A stretch of 6,632 nucleotides of DNA from Mucilaginibacter sp. (GTDB lineage Bacteria; Bacteroidota; Bacteroidia; Sphingobacteriales; Sphingobacteriaceae), in the NCBI GenBank assembly GCA_025934475.1, contig JAICXZ010000188.1:1-6632 (forward strand), written 5' to 3'. The first letter of the stretch is position 1. Each line of letters begins with the position of its first letter. This document shows positions 1 to 6,197 of the stretch, piece after piece. The notes below the pieces were generated by a model. The model ran no database searches, was not told where the DNA came from, and saw only the letters and a program-made list of their open reading frames with translations. A program made the position numbers and the translations under genes.

Positions 1-138
1 GAATATTTCAGGCGCCTGTTGTGCAACCTGTTTGCCGAAGATATCGAAAATGGCGAACTACCTGCCGATATCGAGTGGACTGGAAAAATCATACAAGATA
101 TTTGTTATCACAACGCCTGCAATTACTTTAAGCTCTAA
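1..138 (+). CDS. uxaC: Uronate (glucuronate/galacturonate) isomerase UxaC, C-terminal end (5' end outside window)
   Basis: Frame 1 is open from the first base to a TAA at 136-138 and gives the last 45 residues of a protein. The stretch EYFRRLLCNLF, then ENGELPADIEW, then IIQDICYHNACNYF matches the conserved C-terminal end of UxaC-family isomerases, which finish with an ICYxNAxxYF-type motif. The family is a cytoplasmic amidohydrolase-fold TIM barrel of about 470 residues. It interconverts D-galacturonate with D-tagaturonate, and D-glucuronate with D-fructuronate. The catalytic metal-site residues lie upstream and cannot be checked here. The context agrees: the next two steps of the pathway, UxaB and UxaA, are encoded further along on the same strand. 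The gene is followed by two stem-loops, so it probably ends a separate transcript rather than running directly into the GH28 gene. The identity rests on a short fragment plus context. Confidence 0.85.
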   Translation, partial: EYFRRLLCNLFAEDIENGELPADIEWTGKIIQDICYHNACNYFKL

Positions 139-140
139 CT

Positions 141-172
141 GCCAGCCTGTTCGGATCGTCATTGAGGCTGGC
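141..172 (+). terminator. Stem-loop just after the uxaC stop, possible weak terminator
   Basis: GCCAGCCT at 141-148 is the exact reverse complement of AGGCTGGC at 165-172, giving an 8-bp GC-rich stem with a 16-nt loop. It can be lengthened slightly by a T-G and a C-G pair. It begins two bases after the uxaC stop. A run of only four T's (179-182) follows, after a six-base GC-rich stretch, so it is not a textbook intrinsic terminator. It may instead be a 3'-end stabilising hairpin or an auxiliary to the stronger palindrome at 206-231. Confidence 0.45.
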
Positions 173-205
173 GGCCGGTTTTCATCAATGCGATCCATAT
201 TAACG

Positions 206-231
206 AAAACACTCCAACGTTGGAGTGTTTT
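206..231 (+). terminator. Perfect 26-bp palindrome with A-tract and T-tract, likely bidirectional intrinsic terminator
   Basis: The 13 bases at 206-218 (AAAACACTCCAAC) are followed immediately by their exact reverse complement at 219-231 (GTTGGAGTGTTTT), plus one more T at 232. As RNA this folds into a CACTCCA/TGGAGTG stem with an ACGT loop. The stem is flanked by four A's before it and five T's after it, which is the layout of an intrinsic terminator that works in both directions. It lies 68 bp past the uxaC stop and upstream of the candidate promoter for the GH28 operon, so it would insulate the two transcripts. An operator role cannot be excluded, because the symmetry is perfect and centred on CG. 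Confidence 0.7.
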
Positions 232-241
232 TAGTTTACGA

Positions 242-276
242 TTTGCTTCCGTATTAGTACACAGCCGCTAATTTTG
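242..276 (+). promoter_or_regulatory. Candidate Bacteroidota-type promoter for the GH28 operon
   Basis: TAATTTTG at 269-276 fits the TAnnTTTG -7 element used by the primary sigma factor of Bacteroidota. A TTTG at 242-245 could be the -33 element. The spacing between them is 23 bp, somewhat longer than the usual roughly 19-21 bp, which lowers confidence. Transcription would start around 282-286, leaving a leader of about 70 nt before the ATG at 353. The position suits a promoter: it lies just after the 206-231 terminator-like palindrome and before the first gene of a tightly packed gene set. Confidence 0.4.
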
Positions 277-281
277 TTGAT

Positions 282-294
282 TGTCAAATTGACA
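282..294. promoter_or_regulatory. 13-bp palindrome TGTCAAaTTGACA, candidate operator
   Basis: TGTCAA (282-287) and TTGACA (289-294) are exact inverted repeats around a single central A. The site lies directly downstream of the candidate -7 element, overlapping the predicted transcription start, where a repressor would block initiation. Many uronate-utilisation genes are controlled by GntR- or LacI-family repressors that bind short palindromes, so such a site would be expected here. No regulator gene is visible in the window and the matching family cannot be assigned. It could be chance symmetry in AT-rich DNA. Confidence 0.35.
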
Positions 295-352
295 TTATAG
301 GTCGACTAACATTAAACGACACTTTTATAAACACCTTCGAATTATTTAGCGA

Positions 353-2008
353 ATGCTCAACATAAAAAGATGCTTTTGGATTGCCACCTGCTTACTCGCT
401 TGCTGGATTAGCGCTTCGGCACAAACGCAGCCGTATTCGTGGGAACATTTGCCAAGGGCGCTTGTGCCGCATTTTAAAAAAGACACCATCAACATCACCC
501 GTTATGGCGCAAAGGCCGATGGTATCACGCTCAACACCAAAAGCATCAACAAAGCCATTGACGAGTGCAGTGCTAAAGGCGGCGGCGTTGTACTGGTTCC
601 CCAGGGCTTGTGGCTCACTGGGCCAATCGTTTTAAAAAGCAATATCAACCTGCATATCGACCGGGCTGCATTGTTGCAGTTTACGGATGATAAAAGTCGA
701 TACCCGCTGATCGAGGGAAATTATGAAGGCCATGCGGCCGTTCGTAATCAGTCGCCTATTTCAGGTACTGATCTCGAAAATATCGCCATTACAGGTGAAG
801 GCACTATTGACGGGCACGGTGAAGCCTGGCGCGCCATAGGTAAAGACCGGCTGACGGCCCAGGAATGGGACGCACTTGTAGCCTCGGGTGGCGTGGTTAG
901 CGAAAACGGGAAAGCGTGGTACCCTTCTCAAAGCTATGTCAACGGTTTAAAAACTCCTGACGCAGGCGTGATTGCACCAGGGAAAAGTCTGAAAGATTAT
1001 GAATCGATGAAGGATTTCTTCCGACCCAATCTGCTGGTGCTCACTAATTGCAAAAATGTTCTTTTAGAGGGTGTTACTTTTCAGAATTCACCTGCATGGT
1101 GCCTGCACACATTGATCTGCCAGGATCTTACCCTGCAAAATGTTCGCGTACGCAACCCGTGGAATGCACAGAATGGTGACGGTATCGACGTGGAATCCTG
1201 CAAAAATGTATTGATAGAGGGCAGTACTTTCGATGCCGGCGATGATGGTATTTGTATCAAATCGGGACGTGATGAAGAAGGTCGCCGCAGAGGCAAGCCG
1301 ACTGAAAACGTGATTGTAAGGAATGATGTGGTTTATCGTGCACACGGTGGCTTTGTGATAGGCAGCGAAATGTCAGGCGGCGCGCGAAATATCTTCGTGT
1401 CCGACTGCACCTTTATCGGTACTGATGTTGGCTTACGCTTCAAAACTACCCGTGGCCGCGGAGGTATCGTAGAAAATATCTACATCAAAAACATCAGCAT
1501 GAGGGATATCCGTACCAATGCGATTCTTTTTGATATGTACTACATGGGCAAATCGCCTGCTGATGGTGATGCTAACAGCGACGCCAATCGCATCCCGGTA
1601 ACTGAAGCCACACCGCAATTCAGGGATTTTTATGTAGATAATGTGGTATGTGACGGCGCCGAAAAAGCCATACAGATCAGGGGACTTCCTGAAATGAGTA
1701 TTAAAAACATCCACCTGGAAAACCTGGTTTTAAAGACGAATAAAGGCGTCGAAATAACGGAGGCTAACGGCATCTCACTAAAAAATGTCTACCTGGATTG
1801 CAAGGATACCAACCCCTTGGTTGGCATAAAAAACAGCAGCAACGTCACATTCGATCGCCTCACCTATTCCAAAGCGCAATTGCTATTCTCGGTCGATGGC
1901 AAAAGCACATCGGACATAAAAGTTACCCATACCGATGTGACCAAAGCCACCGCACAAACTGCGTTCAACAAAGATGCGGATAGTCATTCACTTATGATAG
2001 TTAAGTAG
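353..2008 (+). CDS. Secreted GH28 family glycoside hydrolase (polygalacturonase, probably exo-acting)
   Basis: This 551-residue protein starts with a signal peptide: basic residues at K5-R6, a hydrophobic core to about residue 20, and a likely cut after ASA at 23. The mature N-terminus carries the YGAKADG and GGGVVLVPQG stretch that opens right-handed beta-helix pectinases. Family catalytic motifs follow in order: NGDGID (274-279, with D276), GDD (296-298, the acid/base Asp pair D297 and D298), HGG (331-333) and RFK (362-364, in place of the usual RIK). GH28 enzymes hydrolyse alpha-1,4-linked galacturonate by an inverting mechanism. A region of about 65 residues between GEAWR (156-160) and FRPNL (223-227) is longer than in compact endo-polygalacturonases; in exo enzymes such loops often close the cleft. 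Rhamnogalacturonan or xylogalacturonan specificity is an alternative. It is the first gene of the putative operon. The ATG at 353 is chosen because it includes the signal peptide and no other Met occurs before about residue 219. No Shine-Dalgarno sequence is evident. Confidence 0.9.
   Translation: MLNIKRCFWIATCLLACWISASAQTQPYSWEHLPRALVPHFKKDTINITRYGAKADGITLNTKSINKAIDECSAKGGGVVLVPQGLWLTGPIVLKSNINLHIDRAALLQFTDDKSRYPLIEGNYEGHAAVRNQSPISGTDLENIAITGEGTIDGHGEAWRAIGKDRLTAQEWDALVASGGVVSENGKAWYPSQSYVNGLKTPDAGVIAPGKSLKDYESMKDFFRPNLLVLTNCKNVLLEGVTFQNSPAWCLHTLICQDLTLQNVRVRNPWNAQNGDGIDVESCKNVLIEGSTFDAGDDGICIKSGRDEEGRRRGKPTENVIVRNDVVYRAHGGFVIGSEMSGGARNIFVSDCTFIGTDVGLRFKTTRGRGGIVENIYIKNISMRDIRTNAILFDMYYMGKSPADGDANSDANRIPVTEATPQFRDFYVDNVVCDGAEKAIQIRGLPEMSIKNIHLENLVLKTNKGVEITEANGISLKNVYLDCKDTNPLVGIKNSSNVTFDRLTYSKAQLLFSVDGKSTSDIKVTHTDVTKATAQTAFNKDADSHSLMIVK
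1049..1231 (+). repeat. Imperfect internal direct repeat in the GH28 gene (two beta-helix coils)
   Basis: Bases 1049-1081 and 1199-1231 match at 25 of 33 positions and are exactly 150 bp (50 codons) apart. They encode CKNVLLEGVTF (residues 233-243) and CKNVLIEGSTF (283-293). Both sit at equivalent positions of successive strands in the parallel beta-helix. The second copy leads directly into the catalytic GDD motif. The shared bases include a run of eleven identical nucleotides at the start of each unit. This is a coil repeat typical of the fold rather than a mobile or regulatory repeat. Confidence 0.6.
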
Positions 2009-2014
2009 CACAGG

Positions 2015-3001
2015 ATGAAAAAGTTGTTCGCATTGATCGTAAATCTGTTTATCGCAGCTTCACTACTAGCACAACCTGCAACCTATCCAACACATTTTAC
2101 AGTTGCCCAGGATGGCAGCGGTGATTTCAAAACCATACAGGAGGCGGTAAATGCTGTTCGAGATCTATCGCAAGCGAAGGTTACCATCAACATCAAAAAA
2201 GGCGTCTATCACGAAAAGCTGGTCATCCCTTCATGGAAAACTAAAATATCCCTGGTTGGCGAAGATAAAGCGAATACGATCATTACTAACGACGATTACT
2301 CAGGCAAAGCCGTTCCGCAGGGAAAGGATGCTTTTGGCAAAAATAAATTCACCACTTACACTACCTACACAGTTTTGGTGCAGGGTAATGATTTCACTGC
2401 CGAAAACCTGACAATAGAGAATTCGTCGGGCCGTGTCGGTCAGGCAGTGGCGCTGCATGTTGAAGGCGACCGATGCAAAATAACCAACTGTATTTTGCTT
2501 GGTAACCAGGATACGCTATACACCGCGACCGAGAAAAGTCGCCAGTATTACAAAGACTGCTTTATACAGGGAACAACCGATTTTATTTTCGGCGAGGCCA
2601 CAGCGGTTTTCGACCATTGTACCATAAAAAGTCTTACAAACTCATTTGTTACAGCGGCATCCACTACCCCGCGCCAGCAATTTGGCTTCGTATTTTTTGA
2701 CTGCAAATTGATTGCCGATACCAGCGTTAAAAAAGTGCATCTCGGCAGGCCGTGGCGACCACATGCCAAAGTGGTTTACATCCGCACCACCATGGGGCCG
2801 CATATTGTACCGGTTGCCTGGGATAACTGGCGCAACCCCGAAAACGAAAAGACTGCATTTTTTGCAGAATATCAAAGCAGTGGTCCTGGCGCTAATACTT
2901 CCGGACGAGCGCCATGGTCACATCAACTGACCGCAAAGGAAGCAAAACAATATACGCTGAAAAACATATTCTCAGGCAAAGATGGCTGGGACCTGCAATA
3001 G
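2015..3001 (+). CDS. Secreted pectin methylesterase (pectinesterase, CE8)
   Basis: This 328-residue protein is about the normal size for a single-domain CE8 enzyme. It hydrolyses methyl esters of homogalacturonan, releasing methanol and free carboxylates, which lets polygalacturonases and pectate lyases act. All family hallmarks are present: GVYHE (63-67), QAVAL (143-147), GNQDTLY (163-169), GTTDFIFG (186-193) and LGRPW (243-247). By family knowledge D166 is the acid/base, D189 the nucleophile, Q143 and Q165 shape the oxyanion hole, and R245 and W247 complete the active site, so the enzyme looks functional. The N-terminus MKKLFALIVNLFIAASLLA is a signal peptide, probably cut before Q20. There is no lipobox cysteine, so a periplasmic or secreted protein is likely. 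The ATG lies six bases after the GH28 stop, which suggests translational coupling and joint action on the same substrate. Confidence 0.95.
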   Translation: MKKLFALIVNLFIAASLLAQPATYPTHFTVAQDGSGDFKTIQEAVNAVRDLSQAKVTINIKKGVYHEKLVIPSWKTKISLVGEDKANTIITNDDYSGKAVPQGKDAFGKNKFTTYTTYTVLVQGNDFTAENLTIENSSGRVGQAVALHVEGDRCKITNCILLGNQDTLYTATEKSRQYYKDCFIQGTTDFIFGEATAVFDHCTIKSLTNSFVTAASTTPRQQFGFVFFDCKLIADTSVKKVHLGRPWRPHAKVVYIRTTMGPHIVPVAWDNWRNPENEKTAFFAEYQSSGPGANTSGRAPWSHQLTAKEAKQYTLKNIFSGKDGWDLQ

Positions 3002-3026
3002 ATCAAGATTCACTTTTTAACAAGAT

Positions 3027-4523
3027 ATGATACTATCAACCGATAATTTAAAAAACATAAACGTACAGGGCTTACAAAAGCCTGATGCGGAAATTTTTGA
3101 CCTGCCTGTAAAGGTATTGCAGTTTGGAACCGGCGTACTGCTTCGCGGCCTGCCCGATTACTTCATCGACAAAGCAAACCGCCAGGGCATTTTTGATGGC
3201 CGGGTAGTGGTTGTAAAATCGACTGACACCGGTTCTGCCGATGATTTCGACAAACAGGATGGCCTTTACACCATCTATTCAAAAGGCATCGAAAATGGCA
3301 AAGAAGTTAGCGAACAGATCATCTGCTCCGCCATCAGCGAAGTGCTTTCGGCTGCAAATGACTGGGCCTGCATTTTGGATCTGGCCGCTAGTCCCGATCT
3401 GCAAATAATCATTTCCAACACCACCGAAGTAGGTATCCAACCGGTTGAAGAAGATATCAATCAGCGGCCCCCTCAGTCATATCCCGGCAAACTGCTGGCG
3501 GTTTTATACCAACGTTATAAAACTTTTGGCGGAAGTGCGGCTAGCGGTCTGATCATTATCCCTACCGAGCTTATTACCGACAACGGCAAAAAGTTGAAGT
3601 CAATCGTACTGGACCTGGCGCGCTTCAATAAGCTGGAAGACGAGTTTATCAGCTGGATTGAGAATCACAATACCTTCTGCAATTCGCTGGTTGACCGGAT
3701 CGTTCCGGGCAAACCGACAAAAGAACTTGTCGCAGCGCAGGAAAGTGAACGCGGTTATACCGATAACCTGCATATCATGTCCGAAACCTATTGCCTTTGG
3801 GCGATAGAAGGTGACGAACGAGTTGCCTCGGTGCTATCCTTCTGCCAGTCTGATGACCGCGTTGTAATAAGGCCAGATATCGAAATATTCAGGGAGCTGA
3901 AACTGCGCCTGCTCAATGGCTCACACACTTTAAGCTGCGCGGTTGCGCTTATTTCGGGACTCGAAACGGTGAAAGAGGCGATGGACAATACCGATTTCCT
4001 GAAGTTTATTACCGGGCTGGCTTACAAGGAGATCATCCCGTCTATTCCCTATAAAATTGAGCCGGAAGTTGCAGTAGACTTCGCCAGAAAGGTCCTTGAT
4101 CGTTTCCGTAATCCGTACATAAGGCATGAGTGGCTGAGTATTTCGATGCAGTATACTACCAAGATTAAAATGCGCGTGATCCCTCTGCTGTTGAATCACT
4201 ATAAGATCAACCATACAGTGCCTGTAAATATGGCGTTTGGCTTTGCTGCCTTTATCAGGTTCATGAAGATCGACGGCAACCACCGCGGATCGATCAATGG
4301 GCGTGAATACAGCGTTAACGATAGCCGGGCCGGTTATTTCGCCCAGGTATGGGAGAATGCTGATGCCGATCAGGTAGTTAAAAAGGTTTTGAGCAACAAA
4401 GATTTGTGGGATGCCGACTTGACCAAATTACCGGGTTTTAAAGAAGAGGTTTTAAAAGATTTAAAAAGAATTATAGCGGCCGGAGAAAAAGAAATCACAC
4501 TGGCCGAACTACACCAGTCATGA
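3027..4523 (+). CDS. uxaB: Tagaturonate reductase / altronate oxidoreductase (UxaB)
   Basis: This 498-residue cytoplasmic enzyme has no signal peptide. It belongs to the long-chain mannitol dehydrogenase family. It reduces D-tagaturonate to D-altronate with NADH (EC 1.1.1.58), the second step of galacturonate breakdown after UxaC. The N-terminal Rossmann domain begins with VLQFGTGVLLRG (30-41), a UxaB-type nucleotide-binding motif, followed by ISNTTEVGI (129-137) and IPTELITDNG (168-177). The C-terminal domain carries KLRLLNGSH (292-300). K292, N297 and H300 keep the K-x4-N-x2-H spacing of the catalytic residues in mannitol dehydrogenases. Fructuronate reductase (UxuB) is the main alternative. 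The directly overlapping uxaA, rather than a mannonate dehydratase gene, favours UxaB. The start lies 25 bp after the pectinesterase stop, and only a weak AACAAGA stretch could serve as a ribosome-binding site. Confidence 0.92.
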   Translation: MILSTDNLKNINVQGLQKPDAEIFDLPVKVLQFGTGVLLRGLPDYFIDKANRQGIFDGRVVVVKSTDTGSADDFDKQDGLYTIYSKGIENGKEVSEQIICSAISEVLSAANDWACILDLAASPDLQIIISNTTEVGIQPVEEDINQRPPQSYPGKLLAVLYQRYKTFGGSAASGLIIIPTELITDNGKKLKSIVLDLARFNKLEDEFISWIENHNTFCNSLVDRIVPGKPTKELVAAQESERGYTDNLHIMSETYCLWAIEGDERVASVLSFCQSDDRVVIRPDIEIFRELKLRLLNGSHTLSCAVALISGLETVKEAMDNTDFLKFITGLAYKEIIPSIPYKIEPEVAVDFARKVLDRFRNPYIRHEWLSISMQYTTKIKMRVIPLLLNHYKINHTVPVNMAFGFAAFIRFMKIDGNHRGSINGREYSVNDSRAGYFAQVWENADADQVVKKVLSNKDLWDADLTKLPGFKEEVLKDLKRIIAAGEKEITLAELHQS

Positions 4524-6172
4524 AGCAAAGAATAACCAAAGTACATCCAAAAGACAATGTAATGGTGGCCCTCACCGACCTTAACGAAGGTGACGAGGCG
4601 TTCTATAAGGATAAAAACTACAAGGTATCAGAATTTATACCGGCCAAACATAAGTTTGCTTTGACCGATTTAGCTGCCGGCGCAGATGTGATTATGTACG
4701 GGGTTCTGGTAGGTCGCACGCAGCGCCCTATTCCCGCAGGCGGTTTACTTACAACCGAAAACATCAAGCATGCTGCTAGCGGTTTCCAGACGGGTAGTAA
4801 TCACCTGGATTGGGAAAAACCCAACGTGCAAAAATGGCAGAACAAAACCTTTAACGGTTTTCACCGCGACAATGGCGAAGTAGGAACCGCTAACTACTGG
4901 CTGGTGGTACCGATGGTTTTTTGTGAAAACCGTAACGTGGAAGTATTGCAGGAAGCCCTGGTAAAACCATTGGGCTATGGTCGCAAAAAAACATATGAAG
5001 TAAAGGCTCAGCAACTGATTAAAGGGATACGTTCGGGTGCCGGGATAGAAGAGGTATTGTACACCAAAATTGGTAGCGAGAATGGTCATTCGGCAAGCGA
5101 GAGGTTATTTCCGAATGTGGACGGCATCAAATTCCTGACCCATACGGGAGGATGCGGCGGTACGCGGCAGGATTCGACCACTTTGTGCGGACTGCTGGCC
5201 GGGTATATCACCCACCCTAATGTTGCCGGTGCTACGGTACTTAGCCTGGGCTGCCAGAACGCTGAAGTGAAAACACTTCAGGAAGAGATCAAAAAAAGGG
5301 ACCCACATTTTAACAAGCCACTTTATATCCTTGATCAGCAGAAAACCGGGCTGGAAACCGATATGATGGAGCAAGCGATCCGTAAAACGCTGGCGGGATT
5401 AATTCAGGCCAATACTAACGTCCGCAAACCTGCGCCGCTGAGTAAGTTGGTTATTGGTTTGGAATGTGGTGGCTCCGATGGCTTTTCGGGTATATCGGCA
5501 AACCCTGCAGTTGGTTATACTTCCGATTTACTGGTGGCGCTGGGCGGTTCGGTGATTCTGTCCGAATTCCCTGAGTTGTGCGGCGTAGAACAAAACCTGA
5601 TCGATCGCTGTGTCGACAAGAGCAAAGCCGAGCGTTTTTCGTCGCTGGTAAAAAGCTATAGTGACCGTGCCGAGGAAGCGGGTTCGGGATTTTACATGAA
5701 TCCCTCGCCTGGGAATATCAAAGATGGGTTGATTACAGATGCCATTAAATCTGCCGGGGCCGCAAAAAAAGGTGGAACCTCACCGGTAGCAGATGTTCTG
5801 GACTATCCGGAGAAAGTTACCAAACCGGGACTTAATCTGCTATGCACGCCCGGCAACGACGTGGAATCCACTACAGCTGAAGTCGGCTCGGGAGCCAATG
5901 TAGTATTGTTTACTACCGGCCTTGGTACGCCAACGGGGAACCCGATTGCGCCCGTTGTAAAACTGGCTACCAATACGAGAATGTTTAAGCGCATGAACGA
6001 CATCATTGATATCAATACAGGCACCATTATCGAAGGCACCGAGACTATAGAACAAGTTGGCGAGCGTATCCTGGATTACGTGATACAAGTTGCCAGCGGA
6101 GATATTGAAGTGAGCGCTGTGCGACATGGGCAGAACGACTTCATTCCATGGAAACGGGGCGTTTCCCTATAA
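4520..6172 (+). CDS. uxaA: Altronate dehydratase (UxaA)
   Basis: This 550-residue cytoplasmic enzyme of the UxaA/GarD sugar-acid dehydratase family converts D-altronate to 2-keto-3-deoxygluconate (EC 4.2.1.7). Characterised members need Fe(II) or Mn(II). Residues 10-75 form a SAF-like N-terminal domain that includes AKHKFAL (42-48) and GADVIMYG (54-61). The main catalytic part carries HRDNGEVGTANYW (115-127), HTGGCGG (208-214), LGCQNAE (243-249), GLECGGSDGFSG (313-324), NPSPGNIKDGL (394-404) and CTPGNDVESTT (442-452). These are conserved family blocks, and the cysteines at 212, 245, 316, 354 and 442 sit in or near them. The ATG overlaps the uxaB stop as ATGA, so translation is probably coupled and the two products made together. 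Galactarate dehydratase is the nearest alternative within the family; the pairing with uxaB argues against it. No frameshift or truncation is seen, and the protein ends naturally at GVSL. Confidence 0.93.
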   Translation: MKQRITKVHPKDNVMVALTDLNEGDEAFYKDKNYKVSEFIPAKHKFALTDLAAGADVIMYGVLVGRTQRPIPAGGLLTTENIKHAASGFQTGSNHLDWEKPNVQKWQNKTFNGFHRDNGEVGTANYWLVVPMVFCENRNVEVLQEALVKPLGYGRKKTYEVKAQQLIKGIRSGAGIEEVLYTKIGSENGHSASERLFPNVDGIKFLTHTGGCGGTRQDSTTLCGLLAGYITHPNVAGATVLSLGCQNAEVKTLQEEIKKRDPHFNKPLYILDQQKTGLETDMMEQAIRKTLAGLIQANTNVRKPAPLSKLVIGLECGGSDGFSGISANPAVGYTSDLLVALGGSVILSEFPELCGVEQNLIDRCVDKSKAERFSSLVKSYSDRAEEAGSGFYMNPSPGNIKDGLITDAIKSAGAAKKGGTSPVADVLDYPEKVTKPGLNLLCTPGNDVESTTAEVGSGANVVLFTTGLGTPTGNPIAPVVKLATNTRMFKRMNDIIDINTGTIIEGTETIEQVGERILDYVIQVASGDIEVSAVRHGQNDFIPWKRGVSL

Positions 6173-6197
6173 TTTATTTGACCGCTTATCAGTCATC

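Noticed and set aside
32..271. Forward open frame of 79 codons spanning the uxaC 3' end and the intergenic gap
   Set aside because: It is out of frame with the recognisable UxaC C-terminus, runs through both stem-loops, and its translation resembles no known family.
3002..3026. T-run between the pectinesterase and uxaB genes as a terminator
   Set aside because: CTTTTTAA has no inverted repeat before it, so it does not form a terminator hairpin.
3930..4283. Antisense open frame of 117 codons inside uxaB
   Set aside because: It lies wholly opposite conserved uxaB coding sequence, and the protein has no recognisable features.
4745..5089. Antisense open frame of 114 codons inside uxaA
   Set aside because: It is a shadow of a well-conserved dehydratase gene, with no recognisable domain or upstream signals.
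6168..6180. TATAAT (6168-6173) and TTTATTTG (6173-6180) before the GH105 start as an internal promoter
   Set aside because: TTTATTTG misses the A of TAnnTTTG, and I see no TTTG or TTGACA at a suitable distance upstream. The TATAAT overlaps the uxaA stop codon and is probably coincidental.
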